The position numbers and the translations under genes were made by a program. Positions 51,071 through 63,890 of a DNA stretch of 64,000 bases are shown in pieces. How positions within the stretch are numbered: the stretch's first letter is position 1; every line of letters starts with the position of its first letter. The DNA is taken from positions 1 through 64,000 of the forward strand of contig NZ_PREX01000005.1 of assembly GCF_009935905.1 (NCBI RefSeq), given 5' to 3'. The notes beneath the pieces were generated by a model that was not told the origin of the DNA, ran no database searches, and worked only from the letters and a program-made list of their open reading frames with translations. This stretch comes from Alkalibacterium sp. MB6. GTDB taxonomy: Bacteria; Bacillota; Bacilli; Lactobacillales; Carnobacteriaceae_A.

Positions 51071-51916
51071 TTATTTTTTGATATTTCTTCTTAAGCGCTG
51101 TGCTTTTTTAAGAGCTCGTCTTCGTTGACGTTCTTCTTCAGCTTGCTTCTCTTCTTTTTCCAACTTCTCTCTTCTTGCTTTGAATGGATTTTGGAATAGT
51201 AGCGTTTGTACAACTGAGAAGCCGTTAGATACAACGAAGTATAAAGCTAATGCACTTGATAATCTAAATGTAATAAAGACGATGAACAAAGGCATCACGT
51301 ACGTCATCACTTTTCCGCCTGCTTGATCTCTTCCCATACTCATTAAGTAAGAGTGAGCAAAGGTAAAGACACCGGCTAGAATCGGTAAAATGAAATAAGG
51401 ATCCGGCTCGCCTAAGTTAACCCATAAGAAATTACCTGTTACTAAGATTGGCGTACGGTTTACTGCCCCATATAAAGCAATAAAGACTGGCATTTGAATC
51501 AGCATCGGTAGACAACCCATGTAAGGATTAACCCCTGCTTCACTATACAAACGTGATTGTTCTTCTTTTAGTTTTTCTTGCGTTTCAGTATCTCTAGCAG
51601 AATAGCGTTCTCTCAATTCTTCTAATTGAGGATTCAATTCACTCATTTGTTGCATATTTTTTTGTTGAAAATGAGTAAAGGGAATGAGCAATGCCCGGAT
51701 AATGATTGTTACAATAATAATACCTATACCGTAGTTGCCACCAAATAAATTGGAAACCCAGATAATCGCTTGCGCAAAGTTGTAAATGATATAGCGATCA
51801 AAAAAGCCTGTACTGTCTTCTGTTACTGCCCCTGTTCCACAGGCAGACAAGAAAACAACTAGTCCAAGCATGCCCAGGATTAAGAGCAATCGCTTACGTT
51901 TCTTTAAAAAATTCAC
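51071..51916 (-). CDS. yidC: Membrane protein insertase YidC (lipoprotein form)
   Basis: A 281-residue insertase of the SpoIIIJ/YidC1 type. The signal peptide ends in FLSAC, so the Cys is lipidated; five membrane helices follow with the hydrophilic-groove region GIIIVTIIIRALLIPFTHFQQ carrying the conserved Arg. The C-terminal tail is strongly basic and may bind the ribosome. Start chosen as GTG 51916 (GAGAGGGA 6 bases upstream); ATG 51943 nine codons upstream is an alternative. Next to rnpA. Confidence 0.92.
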   Translation of the reverse strand: MNFLKKRKRLLLILGMLGLVVFLSACGTGAVTEDSTGFFDRYIIYNFAQAIIWVSNLFGGNYGIGIIIVTIIIRALLIPFTHFQQKNMQQMSELNPQLEELRERYSARDTETQEKLKEEQSRLYSEAGVNPYMGCLPMLIQMPVFIALYGAVNRTPILVTGNFLWVNLGEPDPYFILPILAGVFTFAHSYLMSMGRDQAGGKVMTYVMPLFIVFITFRLSSALALYFVVSNGFSVVQTLLFQNPFKARREKLEKEEKQAEEERQRRRALKKAQRLRRNIKK

Positions 51917-51984
51917 ATGTGTTCCCTCTCTTCTCTTCTTCATAAACAGTCACCCATTATGGATAACTGCTGTAGCACTTTAAT

Positions 51985-52329
51985 TTAATTAAGTAATTTA
52001 GCTTTTCCTAATACATGTTGTAAACTTTTCTTTATTTCATGATAGCTCATTAGTTGAACCGGTTTTCTAGCAATGATAATGAAATCAAAGTCGTGTTTTA
52101 GTTCGTCCTCTTGATCAAATTCAATCAGCACGTGTCTTATTTTACGTTTAATGGCGTTTCTTTCCACCGCATTTCCCATCTTTTTGCCCACAGACAAGCC
52201 GACTCTGAAATGCCGTTGTTCAGGTTTATGGTACGCATAGACAACAAATTGGCGATTGGCCATTGATTCGCCTTGATGAAAGACTTTTTGAAAATCCGCT
52301 TCTTTTTTTACTCTATAAGCTTTTTTCAT
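51985..52329 (-). CDS. rnpA: Ribonuclease P protein component
   Basis: A 114-residue basic protein helping the RNase P RNA process tRNA 5' ends. The signature RNR block reads [13 protein letters not shown] (about 54-66); [15 protein letters not shown] precedes it. Normal length. It follows rpmH after a gap of 126 bases with a terminator-like hairpin, so part of its message must read through. Confidence 0.96.
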   Translation of the reverse strand: MKKAYRVKKEADFQKVFHQGESMANRQFVVYAYHKPEQRHFRVGLSVGKKMGNAVERNAIKRKIRHVLIEFDQEDELKHDFDFIIIARKPVQLMSYHEIKKSLQHVLGKAKLLN

Positions 52330-52393
52330 TTATGTCCCATCTTTCTATAAATCAAATGATCTCTATTTTAAACACTCATAGCAGATTAAGTAC

Positions 52394-52449
52394 AAAAAAA
52401 AGGCAACGTGCTCTCACTATAGCTATCAGTAAGGAGCTTTCGTCGCCTA
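52394..52449 (-). terminator. Hairpin between rpmH and rnpA
   Basis: On the minus strand AGGCGACG and GCTC pair with GAGC and GTTGCCT further down, with small bulges, then eight T. It probably lowers rnpA relative to rpmH. Confidence 0.65.
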
Positions 52450-52455
52450 TCGTCA

Positions 52456-52596
52456 TTAAGCAGAAATTCTTTTTCTTCCTTTACGACGTCTACTTTGTAA
52501 TACTCTACGTCCGTTTTTAGTACTCATACGTTTGCGGAATCCATGAACTCTTTGACGTTTACGTTTTTTTGGTTGATATGTTGTTCCTTGTGCCAT
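52456..52596 (-). CDS. rpmH: Ribosomal protein bL34
   Basis: A 46-residue basic ribosomal protein of the large subunit, with the invariant block [18 protein letters not shown] and [11 protein letters not shown] at the end. The start is ATG 52596, 8 bases after AGGAGGTG; the longer ORF to 52641 is rejected. First gene of the rpmH-rnpA-yidC-jag cluster, transcribed away from dnaA. Confidence 0.97.
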   Translation of the reverse strand: MAQGTTYQPKKRKRQRVHGFRKRMSTKNGRRVLQSRRRKGRKRISA

Positions 52597-52882
52597 CTGC
52601 AAAACACCTCCTGAATCTTTGCTTTGTCCTCTGTATCTCACAATAAAAAGTGAAAAACAATTTCCAATTTACTATATCTAGACAGACTATGTCATTTTAG
52701 AAGATTTATTCGTCAATGTCAAGCTTTTCAGAGGTAGCATAGACTAATTTATTCCTCATTTTAATTAAATGTGACTATTTTTTCATTTTTTTTATAAATG
52801 TTCACATATCTTTTACTTCTTGTATGAGACAAAGATAAAATTGGGGAAAAGATCGTATGTTGATTAAACATTATAAATTATC

Positions 52883-53240
52883 TTCATCCACAGTTAAAGT
52901 TGCCACTTCAAACTATCCACATACTTTTATAGTGAAACTATCCCATAAAGATATCCACAGGACGGGTATAATTTTTCTTTAAAGTGAACTGTGCACATCT
53001 TCTCCCCTGGATTGTCCACAGATTAACACCCTGTTCACGTAAGTCATACACACCCTCTTTTCAATTGTGAATAACTCTGTTTAGCATTGCAACCAAGCTG
53101 TTTGTGAGCAACAACTTATCCACATTACCTGTCTAAAAAGTATGCGCTAAAATAATTGTACACACTCTATTTTTGCCTGTGGATATCTTTATAGACAAGA
53201 TGTTAAACATTTATCAACAATCATAACCTGTTGTGGAAAA
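52883..53240. other. Origin region, DnaA-box cluster upstream of dnaA
   Basis: DnaA boxes (TTATNCACA) lie at 53116-53124 (perfect), 53066-53074 (TTATTCACA on minus), 52913-52921, 52951-52959, 53012-53020, 53178-53186 (minus), 53211-53219 and 52884-52892, most with one or two mismatches. Between 52597 and 52882 is an AT-rich stretch with the rpmH promoter area. This corresponds to the upstream half of a bipartite oriC, with the dnaA promoter inside it. Confidence 0.9.
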
Positions 53241-53295
53241 CTGTTTCGATACGTGATAAAATAAAAAAGCACACTTACCGGCGAGGAGGAACACT

Positions 53296-54630
53296 ATGGA
53301 AGATTTACAAACGGTCTGGACTTATTTGCAAGAAAAGTTTAAAGAAACTCTGTCTAAAGTCAGTTTTGATACATGGATAAAAAGCGCGTCCCTCGTCAGG
53401 CTAACAGACCAATCGATTACAATAGAAGTTCCGTCTACCTTACATAAGGAATATTGGAAAAATAATTTATCAACTAAAGTAGTCGAATATTTATATGAAC
53501 TGTTTCAGCGAGAGGTAACTCCTGTCTTTGTCACGTCTGAAGAACAGGCTGCTGCGGCCGATCAAGATACATTGTCATCCGTTAATTCTCTTAGTACCCC
53601 TACTGTTTCGAGTACACTTAATAGTAAGTACACCTTTGACACCTTTGTCATTGGTAAAGGCAACCAAATGGCACATGCTGCTGCGTTGGTTGTTTCTGAA
53701 GAACCCGGAACGATTTATAACCCCCTCTTCTTCTATGGAGGAGTTGGACTTGGAAAAACTCACTTAATGCATGCGATTGGCCATCAGTACTTGCAGATCA
53801 ATCCCCATGCCAAAATTAAATATGTATCGAGTGAAAATTTTGCCAATGATTTTATTAATTCGATTCAAAACCGGACGCAAGAGAAGTTCCGCCAGCAATA
53901 TCGAAGTGTGGACTTACTCTTGGTGGATGACATTCAGTTTTTTGCAGACAAAGAAGGAACTCAGGAAGAATTTTTCCATACCTTTAATGCGTTATATGAT
54001 GACCGCAAGCAAATTGTATTGACGAGTGACCGCTTGCCTAATGAAATTCCAAAACTTCAAGAACGATTGGTCTCACGCTTTGCCTGGGGATTGTCAGTAG
54101 ATATTACGCCTCCAGATTTGGAAACGCGTATTGCTATTTTGAGAAAGAAAGCCAATGCTGAACGGTTGGAAATCCCAAATGATGCACTGAGCTACATTGC
54201 TGGCCAGATTGATTCGAATATTCGGGAACTTGAGGGTGCTTTGGTGCGTGTTCAAGCCTATTCAGCCATTCAACGCAGCGATATTACTACAAGCTTAGCT
54301 GCTGATGCCTTGAAGAGCATGCTAAAAAACGATCAGAAGCAAAACGTCTCGATTGCATCCATTCAGCAAAAGGTTTCAAAATACTATCAAATATCACTAG
54401 CTGATTTAAAAGGCAAGAAACGCGTGCGTCAAATTGTCATGCCAAGACAAATAGCCATGTATTTGGCTAGAGAATTGACGAGCACTTCCTTGCCCAAAAT
54501 TGGTAAAGAATTTGGTGGGAAAGATCACACCACAGTTATTCATGCTCATGAGAAAATCAGAAAAATTCTTGATAGCGAAACAGATGGCGAGTTACGAGAG
54601 CAAATAGCTGAAATTAAAAAGAGTCTATAA
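53296..54630 (+). CDS. dnaA: Chromosomal replication initiator DnaA
   Basis: A 444-residue AAA+ initiator. Domain I (about 1-85), short linker, AAA+ with Walker [10 protein letters not shown] and Walker [10 protein letters not shown], and domain IV whose DNA-binding signature is [15 protein letters not shown] (about 404-418). ATG 53296 follows GAGGAGG. DnaA boxes flank the gene on both sides, as in B. subtilis. Confidence 0.98.
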   Translation: MEDLQTVWTYLQEKFKETLSKVSFDTWIKSASLVRLTDQSITIEVPSTLHKEYWKNNLSTKVVEYLYELFQREVTPVFVTSEEQAAAADQDTLSSVNSLSTPTVSSTLNSKYTFDTFVIGKGNQMAHAAALVVSEEPGTIYNPLFFYGGVGLGKTHLMHAIGHQYLQINPHAKIKYVSSENFANDFINSIQNRTQEKFRQQYRSVDLLLVDDIQFFADKEGTQEEFFHTFNALYDDRKQIVLTSDRLPNEIPKLQERLVSRFAWGLSVDITPPDLETRIAILRKKANAERLEIPNDALSYIAGQIDSNIRELEGALVRVQAYSAIQRSDITTSLAADALKSMLKNDQKQNVSIASIQQKVSKYYQISLADLKGKKRVRQIVMPRQIAMYLARELTSTSLPKIGKEFGGKDHTTVIHAHEKIRKILDSETDGELREQIAEIKKSL

Positions 54631-54639
54631 AAAAAAGAC

Positions 54640-54800
54640 TGTGGATAAAATAAGGAGTCACCCACATCTTTATGCACAACTTGTCCACAGGTGGAAAACT
54701 TGTAGGTCTAACGTATTTATTCGTTATCCACAGTATACACAGGCCCTACTACTATTACTATAGTTCTTATATATAATATAATTAGGGTTCTGACTATAAA
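54640..54800. other. Origin unwinding region between dnaA and dnaN
   Basis: DnaA boxes at 54640-54648 (minus), 54670-54678 (TTATGCACA), 54681-54689 and 54724-54732 (TTATCCACA, perfect) are followed by GTATACACA and a short GC stretch (54743-54746). Then comes TACTACTATTACTAT (54747-54761), whose complement reads ATAGTAATAGTAGTA, the DnaA-trio pattern, and a strongly AT-rich stretch (54762-54790). This is the order of box, GC, trios and AT-rich unwinding element known from B. subtilis. Confidence 0.8.
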
Positions 54801-54818
54801 TGATAATGGAGGATGTAT

Positions 54819-55958
54819 ATGAAATTCACTGTCAACCGATCAGCTTTTTTAAAGAAATTAAAAGATGTACAACTTGCAGTTTCCCCTCGTTCAACCATTC
54901 CTATATTGACAGGGATTAAATTAATCGCTAATTCAGATGGGGTTAAACTGACGGGTAGTAATTCAGATATTTCAATTGAAACCTTTTTGAGTATTCATGA
55001 TGAAAAAGCTGAATTAACCATAGAAGAAGAAGGGCAGGTTGTTTTGCAACCCGCTCGTTTCTTTAGTGATATTGTCAATAAATTACCTGATGATCAATTT
55101 ACTGTTGAAGTGAAAGACCGTATTCAAACAGCAATTACATCTGCTTCATCTTCATTTTTGATTAATGGATTAGATGCTGATAATTATCCACACTTACCTG
55201 AAATTAATACAGATCAAGCCTTTGTCTTACCAGTTAATTTGTTAAAAAAAATTGTCAGACAAACCGTTATAGCTGTTTCGACTCACGAAAGTCGACCAAT
55301 TTTAACAGGAGTCCATATGACAATTAAAGAAGGTAAACTAAAAGCTGTTGCCACAGACAGTCACCGATTAAGTCAGCGCGTCATTCCTATTGAAGGAACA
55401 GAAGGTTTGTCTCACAGTTTAGTTATCCCAGGTAAAAGCTTGCAGGACTTAAGTCGCTTACTTGATGATTCCTTAGACGAAGTTCAAGTCGCTGTTGCTG
55501 AGAACCAAATACTCTTTAAAACAGAAGACACGTATTTCTATTCACGGCTCTTAGAAGGTAACTATCCGGAAACCGATCGATTAATCCCTCAGCAAGCCAC
55601 AACAACAGTCACACTCGATGCCCAGAGTCTACTTGGTGCGGTTGAACGTGCGTCGCTTTTATCTCATGAAGGTAAAAATAACGTGGTTAAATTGTCTGTC
55701 AAAGACAACCATATCGAAATAACAGGAAACTCACCGGAAGTCGGACGAGTGAATGAACAAGTGTCTTATAAAGATATTAGTGGGGAAGAGATGGATATTT
55801 CGTTTAACCCGGACTATTTAAAAGCAGCTTTAACTACATTTGGTCCAGTTGACGTCACGATTAAACTGATATCAACTTTGCGTCCATTCGTATTGGTACC
55901 AACTGAAGATACGAATGACTTTGTTCAATTGATTACACCGATTCGTACATCAACGTAA
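54819..55958 (+). CDS. dnaN: DNA polymerase III sliding clamp (beta)
   Basis: A 379-residue ring subunit that holds the polymerase on DNA, made of three similar domains (about 1-122, 129-245, 247-378). The N-terminal MKFTVNRSAFLKKLKDVQ and C-terminal LISTLRPFVLVPTEDTNDFVQLITPIR blocks are typical. ATG 54819 is 6 bases after GGAGG; ATG 54813 touches it. Own terminator follows. Confidence 0.97.
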   Translation: MKFTVNRSAFLKKLKDVQLAVSPRSTIPILTGIKLIANSDGVKLTGSNSDISIETFLSIHDEKAELTIEEEGQVVLQPARFFSDIVNKLPDDQFTVEVKDRIQTAITSASSSFLINGLDADNYPHLPEINTDQAFVLPVNLLKKIVRQTVIAVSTHESRPILTGVHMTIKEGKLKAVATDSHRLSQRVIPIEGTEGLSHSLVIPGKSLQDLSRLLDDSLDEVQVAVAENQILFKTEDTYFYSRLLEGNYPETDRLIPQQATTTVTLDAQSLLGAVERASLLSHEGKNNVVKLSVKDNHIEITGNSPEVGRVNEQVSYKDISGEEMDISFNPDYLKAALTTFGPVDVTIKLISTLRPFVLVPTEDTNDFVQLITPIRTST

Positions 55959-55980
55959 AATCACAACCTTTATAATAGTC

Positions 55981-56026
55981 AATCCCACAAAGGACTCTTT
56001 TAATAGAGCTTTTGTGGGATTTTTAT
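55981..56026 (+). terminator. Terminator of dnaN
   Basis: AATCCCACAAA (55981-55991) pairs with TTTGTGGGATT (56011-56021), with an inner CTCT/AGAG helix and T-run. The remaining 56027-56260 is AT-rich and holds the yaaA promoter area. Confidence 0.85.
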
Positions 56027-56260
56027 TTTTTAAGTGATAAATAAACTTGAAAAATCTTAAAACAAGTAAATTTCACGTTTTTAAGCTCATTTGTATAAAA
56101 CAATCTATTTAATCAAAAAGGACCTAAAAACGATGAGAGGCTATTTTTCCCTATAAAAATTTGTTTTATCCTTCAATTTAAGGTATAATATTAAGAGGAG
56201 AAACTAGTTTAACGTGGATTCAATTATCCACGTCTTTACTTTTTTAAGGAGTCGATTTAA

Positions 56261-56494
56261 ATGGCCGAAAATATAAAAATTGAAGAGTCTTATATTACTT
56301 TAGGGCAGTTCTTAAAACATGCCAACATTATTTCAAGCGGTGGAATGGCTAAACCGTTTCTAATGGACGTTCCCGTTTGGATAAATGGCGAACGGGATAA
56401 CCGTAGAGGTAAGAAATTACGCCATGGTGACATCATTGAAGTGGAAGATGCAGGAAGCTTTGTCATTGAATCCAGTCATGCTGGAGATCAGTAA
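56261..56494 (+). CDS. yaaA: S4-domain RNA-binding protein YaaA (RlbA-like)
   Basis: A 77-residue S4 domain protein (ITLGQFLKHANIISSGGMAK, GERDNRRGKKLRHGDIIEVE). It is found between dnaN and recF in Firmicutes; a ribosome-assembly role has been proposed. Its stop overlaps the recF start by one base (TAATG), so translation is coupled. Confidence 0.92.
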   Translation: MAENIKIEESYITLGQFLKHANIISSGGMAKPFLMDVPVWINGERDNRRGKKLRHGDIIEVEDAGSFVIESSHAGDQ

Positions 56495-57615
56495 TGTACT
56501 TGAAAGAACTGAGCTTAAAAGGGTACAGGAATTATGATATAGCAGAGGTCCCGTTTTCTAAACGCATTAATGTGTTCTTGGGAGAAAATGCACAGGGCAA
56601 GACCAATATGATGGAAAGTATTTACGTTTTAGCAATGGCCAGAAGTCATCGGACAGCGAATGATAAAGAGTTGATAGGGTGGAATAAAGACTTTGCCAAA
56701 GTCAGTGGCACCGTTCAAAAAACCAATAGCTCTTTCCCTTTAGAAATTATTTTGTCTAAAAAAGGCAAGAAAGCAAAATTAAATCATTTGGAGCAGAAAA
56801 AGCTAAGCAATTATATTGGCCATCTGAACGTTATTTTGTTCGCACCTGAAGACTTGTCCCTTGTCAAAGGGTCACCATCTGTCAGGCGTAAATTTTTAGA
56901 TATGGAAATGGGCCAGATGAGCACGCTGTATCTGTATCATTTGGTTGAGTACCAAAAAGTATTGAAACACCGTAATGCTTACTTGAAGCAGCACCGTCCG
57001 AATCGTTCACTCGATGAGACATATTTAACCATTTTAAACGAACAACTAGCGGCTGAAGGGGCTGAGGTATTGGCTCAGCGCTATTTTTTTGTGGAACGCC
57101 TTGAAAAGTGGGCTCAGCCTATTCATCAGGCTATTTCACAAGGAAAAGAAACATTGACCATGACTTACGCGTCAAGCATACCGGTGACCTCTCAGACCGA
57201 TAAAGAAGTCATCATGTCTGATATTTTAAACCAATATGGCCATCACAAAAAAAGAGAACGCGAGCAAGGAACCACTCTGATTGGTCCTCATAGAGACGAT
57301 GTGCGTTTTTATGTCAATGAAAAGAATGTTCAAACCTATGGATCGCAAGGCCAGCAGCGAACGACGGCTTTAAGCTTGAAATTGGCTGAAATTGAATTGA
57401 TGAAAGAGATGACGGGGGAGTACCCCGTTTTATTATTGGATGATGTGTTGAGTGAGCTGGATGATGACCGACAAACCCACTTGCTGCAATCAATTCAAGA
57501 TAAAGTTCAGACGTTTTTAACAACAACTAGCCTTGACGGTGTAAAAAAGGAATTGCTTGATAACCCCCGAATTTTTAGAGTAACCAATGGACAGATTGAA
57601 ATGGAGAGTGACTAA
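56494..57615 (+). CDS. recF: DNA repair and gap-binding ATPase RecF
   Basis: A 373-residue ATPase that helps RecA load at gaps. Walker A is GENAQGKTNMMESIY (about 30-44); signature GSQGQQRTTALSLKLAE and Walker B PVLLLDDVLSELD follow. Translationally coupled to yaaA and 3 bases before gyrB. Confidence 0.96.
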   Translation: MYLKELSLKGYRNYDIAEVPFSKRINVFLGENAQGKTNMMESIYVLAMARSHRTANDKELIGWNKDFAKVSGTVQKTNSSFPLEIILSKKGKKAKLNHLEQKKLSNYIGHLNVILFAPEDLSLVKGSPSVRRKFLDMEMGQMSTLYLYHLVEYQKVLKHRNAYLKQHRPNRSLDETYLTILNEQLAAEGAEVLAQRYFFVERLEKWAQPIHQAISQGKETLTMTYASSIPVTSQTDKEVIMSDILNQYGHHKKREREQGTTLIGPHRDDVRFYVNEKNVQTYGSQGQQRTTALSLKLAEIELMKEMTGEYPVLLLDDVLSELDDDRQTHLLQSIQDKVQTFLTTTSLDGVKKELLDNPRIFRVTNGQIEMESD

Positions 57616-59625
<2,010 letters not shown>

Positions 59626-59658
59626 AATGAACGTTAAAGGTTAAGGAGGACGACTTAC

Positions 59659-62217
59659 TTGGCAGAAGAAAAAGATGCCCGTATAGAACAAATTAATTTG
59701 TCCAAAGAGATGAGAACATCGTTTTTGGACTACGCAATGAGTGTTATTGTGTCTCGAGCGTTACCTGATGTAAGAGACGGATTAAAACCTGTTCACCGCC
59801 GTATTCTATACGGGATGAACGAATTAGGTATGACACCAGATAAAGCCTATAAAAAATCAGCACGTATTGTAGGAGACGTTATGGGGAAATACCATCCCCA
59901 TGGTGACTCAGCTATTTACGAATCCATGGTTCGTATGGCACAAGACTTCAGTTACCGTAACCCATTAGTTGACGGGCACGGTAACTTTGGCTCCATAGAC
60001 GGTGACAGTGCCGCTGCGATGCGTTACACAGAAGCACGTATGAGCAAGATATCTCTTGAAATGTTAAGAGATATTAACAAAAATACGATTGATTACCACG
60101 ATAACTACGACGGTTCGGAAAGAGAACCGGATGTATTGCCTGCTCGTTTCCCGAATTTATTAGTAAATGGCGCTTCCGGTATTGCCGTTGGTATGGCAAC
60201 CAATATCCCCCCTCATAACTTAAGAGAAGTGATTGAAGCTTGCCGTATTGTTATGCACAACGAACAAGCCTCTGTTAATGAATTGATGGAAGCCTTGCCT
60301 GGTCCTGACTTCCCAACTGGGGCAATGATTTTAGGAAAGTCCGGCATCCGTAAAGCATACGAAACGGGACGTGGATCCATTAAGGTCCGCGCAAAAGTCC
60401 GTATTGAAGTTCAACCTAATGGTAAAGAACGAATCATTGTTGATGAAATTCCTTATCTAGTCAATAAAGCTAAATTAGTTGAACGGATTGCTGACTTAGC
60501 TAGAGACAAGCGTATTGAAGGCATCACAGACTTAAATGATGAATCGGATAGAGACGGTATGCGTGTTGTTATCGACGTGAGAAGAGACGTTTCTGCGAGT
60601 ATTATCTTGAACAACTTGTACAAAATGACGCCACTTGAGACATCATTTGGTTTTAATATGTTGGCAATCGTTAATGGTATTCCTAAAACACTTGGACTAA
60701 GAGAGATCTTAGTTGAGTATTTGAAACACCAAAGAGAAGTTATTCGAAGACGTACAGAATATGACAAGCGAAAAGCAGAAGCAAGAGCCCACATTTTAGA
60801 AGGCTTACGTATAGCTCTTGATCATATTGATGAGATTATATCGATTATTCGTGGTTCTCAAACAGGCGATGCAGCGAAACAGGCTCTAACTGAACGTTTT
60901 GGTCTGTCAGATAGACAAGCACAAGCGATTTTGGATATGCGTATGGTACGATTAACCGGACTGGAAAGAGAGAAAATCGAAGGCGAATACCAAGATTTGC
61001 TGCAACTGATAAAAGATCTTGACGATATTTTATCCCGCCCAGAACGTGTGAATGAAATCATTGAGAGTGAACTTCAAGAAATTGCCGATAAACACGGTGA
61101 CGACAGACGTACTGAGTTATTGGTTGGAGAATCGTTAAGTATTGAGGACGAAGACCTAATTGAAGAAGAAGAAATAGCAATTACCCTGTCACACAACGGT
61201 TACATGAAACGTATGGCTATTTCAGAATTTAAAGCTCAAAACCGTGGGGGCAGAGGGATTAAAGGTATGGGTACGAATACAGATGATTTCGTTGAAACCA
61301 TGTTGACGTGTTCAACACATGACTTGCTCTTATTCTTTACCAATACCGGTAAAGTCTATAAAGCAAAAGGTTATGAAATCCCTGAATACGGCCGTACGGC
61401 TAAAGGAATCCCAGCAATTAACTTCTTAGGTATTGACAATAATGAGAAAATTCAAGCGATTGTCAGTACTCGAGGAGAGTCTAAAGAGAATGAACACTTG
61501 TTCTTTACGACTCGTTACGGGACTGTTAAACGTACACATACTGAGGAATTCAAGAATATCAGAACCAGTGGACTGAGAGCTATCGTCCTTAAAGAAGGCG
61601 ATGAATTAATCGATGTGGCCTTAACTCACGGATCTGACCATATCATTATTGGTACGAGAAACGGATCTGCCGTCAGTTTCCATGAAGAAGATGTTCGTAG
61701 CATGGGAAGAACAGCTTCCGGTGTTAGAGGAATCAGACTCAGAGGAGACGACACGGTTGTCGGGATGGATATTTTACATCCCGATTCAGAAGTACTGGTT
61801 ATTACTGAAAAAGGTTACGGTAAACGAACAGCTGCTTCGGAATATGCTATCCGTGGCCGTGGCGGTAAAGGTGTCAAGACCATCAACATTACTGATAAAA
61901 ATGGGCCGTTAATTGGACTGAAAACAGTTACTGGTGATGAAGATATCATGTTGATTACCACTAAAGGTGTCATCATAAGATTCCACGCCAGAAACATCTC
62001 TCAAACAGGACGAGCCACTCAAGGTGTTCGTTTGATGAGACTGGAGGAAGACAATGCCGTATCCACTTTAGCTAAAGTCTTACCTGAAGATGAGGAAGAT
62101 GAAAGTGACGTCGAAATGCCATTGAATGACGATGCAAAAGACGCAGAGCTAAACGATGCACCGGTTGAAAATGAAAGTGAACTTCTTGAAGAAGACACTC
62201 AAGACGACGAAGATTAA
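59659..62217 (+). CDS. gyrA: DNA gyrase subunit A
   Basis: An 852-residue cleavage and wrapping subunit. The quinolone-determining region reads [19 protein letters not shown] with the wild-type-like Ser and Glu, so no resistance change is seen; catalytic Tyr is in [11 protein letters not shown]. The GyrA box QNRGGRG starts the C-terminal beta-pinwheel (about 515-805), followed by an acidic tail ([13 protein letters not shown]). Start TTG 59659, 8 bases after AAGGAGGA. Confidence 0.97.
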   Translation: MAEEKDARIEQINLSKEMRTSFLDYAMSVIVSRALPDVRDGLKPVHRRILYGMNELGMTPDKAYKKSARIVGDVMGKYHPHGDSAIYESMVRMAQDFSYRNPLVDGHGNFGSIDGDSAAAMRYTEARMSKISLEMLRDINKNTIDYHDNYDGSEREPDVLPARFPNLLVNGASGIAVGMATNIPPHNLREVIEACRIVMHNEQASVNELMEALPGPDFPTGAMILGKSGIRKAYETGRGSIKVRAKVRIEVQPNGKERIIVDEIPYLVNKAKLVERIADLARDKRIEGITDLNDESDRDGMRVVIDVRRDVSASIILNNLYKMTPLETSFGFNMLAIVNGIPKTLGLREILVEYLKHQREVIRRRTEYDKRKAEARAHILEGLRIALDHIDEIISIIRGSQTGDAAKQALTERFGLSDRQAQAILDMRMVRLTGLEREKIEGEYQDLLQLIKDLDDILSRPERVNEIIESELQEIADKHGDDRRTELLVGESLSIEDEDLIEEEEIAITLSHNGYMKRMAISEFKAQNRGGRGIKGMGTNTDDFVETMLTCSTHDLLLFFTNTGKVYKAKGYEIPEYGRTAKGIPAINFLGIDNNEKIQAIVSTRGESKENEHLFFTTRYGTVKRTHTEEFKNIRTSGLRAIVLKEGDELIDVALTHGSDHIIIGTRNGSAVSFHEEDVRSMGRTASGVRGIRLRGDDTVVGMDILHPDSEVLVITEKGYGKRTAASEYAIRGRGGKGVKTINITDKNGPLIGLKTVTGDEDIMLITTKGVIIRFHARNISQTGRATQGVRLMRLEEDNAVSTLAKVLPEDEEDESDVEMPLNDDAKDAELNDAPVENESELLEEDTQDDED

Positions 62218-62269
62218 TTAACGAATGGACAGTTTAGCAGAGACTTGATTCACAATCCATTCAACACCT

Positions 62270-62323
62270 AAATAGCAAGCATCATCAACATGTCAAATAA
62301 GATGATGGTTGCTATTTTATTTC
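62270..62323 (+). terminator. Terminator of gyrB-gyrA
   Basis: AAATAGCAAGCATCATC (62270-62286) pairs with GATGATGGTTGCTATTT (62301-62317) with one G-T, followed by T-rich sequence. Confidence 0.88.
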
Positions 62324-62357
62324 GCAAAAACAAAATTGAATTGTTTTCATTGTAAAC

Positions 62358-62386
62358 TTGCATTGTAAAGCCTATTATGCTATAAT
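62358..62386 (+). promoter_or_regulatory. Promoter of rpsF-ssb-rpsR
   Basis: TTGCAT (62358-62363) and TATAAT (62381-62386) are 17 bases apart with TGC before the -10 (extended -10). A strong promoter, as expected for ribosomal protein genes. Confidence 0.8.
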
Positions 62387-62389
62387 ATT

Positions 62390-62476
62390 TCGGAGTGAGT
62401 ACTCTATTAAAAGAATACTCTCCTTGCTCTTTTTAATCTAAAAGGGCCAAAGTCCATAAGGAGGTGACAGTCAAAG
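62390..62476 (+). promoter_or_regulatory. rpsF leader with hairpin, possible S6:S18 autoregulation
   Basis: The leader can fold GAGTA/TACTC and enclosing GAG/CTC pairs at about 62392-62430, followed by TTTTT. Bacteria often repress rpsF by S6-S18 binding to such a leader; I can see the hairpin but cannot confirm the specific motif. Confidence 0.35.
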
Positions 62477-62776
62477 ATGAGTCAATCAGCTAAGTATGAA
62501 ATTTTGTATATTATCCGTCCTGATCTTGATGAAGAAGGTAAGAAAGCGTTAGTAGAACGTTTCGAAACTATTCTTAAAGATAACGGTGCTGAAGTTACTG
62601 AATCAAAAGACTGGGCGAAACGTCGTTTTGCATATGAAATCAAGAATTACCGTGAAGGTACTTACCGTTTGGTAACCCTTAACGCTTCAGATGCAACGGC
62701 TATCAATGAATTTGAACGCCTAGCACGTATCAATGACGACATTTTACGTCATATGATCGTTCGTTTAGAAAACTAA
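62477..62776 (+). CDS. rpsF: Ribosomal protein bS6
   Basis: A 99-residue small-subunit protein binding S18. Markers are [45 protein letters not shown] and the end [18 protein letters not shown] 62477 follows AAGGAGGTGA. First gene of rpsF-ssb-rpsR. Confidence 0.97.
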   Translation: MSQSAKYEILYIIRPDLDEEGKKALVERFETILKDNGAEVTESKDWAKRRFAYEIKNYREGTYRLVTLNASDATAINEFERLARINDDILRHMIVRLEN

Positions 62777-62792
62777 TGTTTCACGTGAAACA
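62777..62792. promoter_or_regulatory. parS site (ParB/Spo0J binding)
   Basis: TGTTTCACGTGAAACA is a perfect parS palindrome of the Firmicutes type. It lies inside the rpsF-ssb gap, a short distance after the rpsF stop codon, and marks the origin region for chromosome segregation. Confidence 0.95.
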
Positions 62793-62830
62793 TTTATATC
62801 ATAATTGCTTACTGGAAGGGAGTTCTTTGA

Positions 62831-63373
62831 TTGATTAATAATGTCGTTTTAGTAGGAAGACTAACCAGAGATGCTGATCTACGTCACACAGGCAGTGGTA
62901 TTGCAGTAGCAACGTTTTCGTTAGCTGTGGAACGCCCCTATTCAAATGCACAAGGGGAAAGAGAAACAGATTTTATTAACGTCGTTGCATGGAGAAAAAC
63001 TGCTGAGATTATTTCCAGCTTTACTCGTAAAGGGTCTTTAGTTGGTGTTACAGGGCGTATACAATCCCGTAATTATACAAATAATGAAGGTAAAAAAGTT
63101 TACGTTACAGAAGTAGTCTGTGACAATTTCCAAATGCTGGAACCTAAGTCAGTGACAGAGAGCAGACGTTCTCAAAGTGGAGACACTTCAGGCGGTGGGA
63201 ACTCCAACACTAATAATTACTCTTCTAACACTAGTAGTGGTAATAATTATAATCGACAAAACAACAATCAACCTTCAAACACTAACCAGGGCGGTTATGC
63301 TAACTTCGATGAGAATCCATTTGAAAGTAACAATGATTCTATTGATATTTCAGATGACGATTTACCATTTTGA
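62831..63373 (+). CDS. ssb: Single-stranded DNA-binding protein
   Basis: A 180-residue SSB. The OB fold fills about residues 1-108 ([43 protein letters not shown]), then a Gly/Asn/Ser-rich linker (about 118-165) and the conserved acidic tip DISDDDLPF that recruits partner proteins. The start is TTG 62831, 8 bases after AAGGGAG. Confidence 0.97.
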   Translation: MINNVVLVGRLTRDADLRHTGSGIAVATFSLAVERPYSNAQGERETDFINVVAWRKTAEIISSFTRKGSLVGVTGRIQSRNYTNNEGKKVYVTEVVCDNFQMLEPKSVTESRRSQSGDTSGGGNSNTNNYSSNTSSGNNYNRQNNNQPSNTNQGGYANFDENPFESNNDSIDISDDDLPF

Positions 63374-63400
63374 TTCAAGAATTAAAGGAGGATTAATAAC

Positions 63401-63634
63401 ATGGCTGGACGCAGAGGCGGAAAAAAGCGCCGTAAAGTTGATTTCTTTGCAGCAAATCATATCGAGTATATCGATTACAAAGACATTGACCTTTTAAAAC
63501 GTTTCATTTCAGAACGAGGTAAAATTTTACCACGTCGTGTAACTGGAACTTACGCTAAAAACCAACGTAAATTAACGAAAGCAATTAAACGTGCTCGTAT
63601 TATGGGCCTATTGCCATTCGTTACTGAAGAGTAA
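63401..63634 (+). CDS. rpsR: Ribosomal protein bS18
   Basis: A 77-residue small-subunit protein, with [28 protein letters not shown] and [21 protein letters not shown] type blocks. ATG 63401 follows AAAGGAGG. Last gene of the operon; no zinc-binding cysteines. Confidence 0.97.
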   Translation: MAGRRGGKKRRKVDFFAANHIEYIDYKDIDLLKRFISERGKILPRRVTGTYAKNQRKLTKAIKRARIMGLLPFVTEE

Positions 63635-63645
63635 TAGAATACAAT

Positions 63646-63681
63646 AAAGCTGTGACAGTTTATCTGTTGCAGCTTTTTTAT
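63646..63681 (+). terminator. Terminator of rpsF-ssb-rpsR
   Basis: AAAGCTGTGACAG (63646-63658) pairs with CTGTTGCAGCTTT (63664-63676) with one mismatch, followed by TTTT. Confidence 0.85.
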
Positions 63682-63890
63682 TCACTAAGATACTTTTGTT
63701 AATAGATATAATTAATTTTGAATACATGCAGTACTTTGTAAAAAACAACTGTATAATAAAAGTGTACCCCAGTTAATTGACTAGGAAATACTCTTTAATT
63801 ATCACAAGGCTTTTATCTATAGTCACTTCATTCAAATCAATAAACTAATTAAATTGTTTAAATGGATTACATACATCCTAAAGATTTGAG

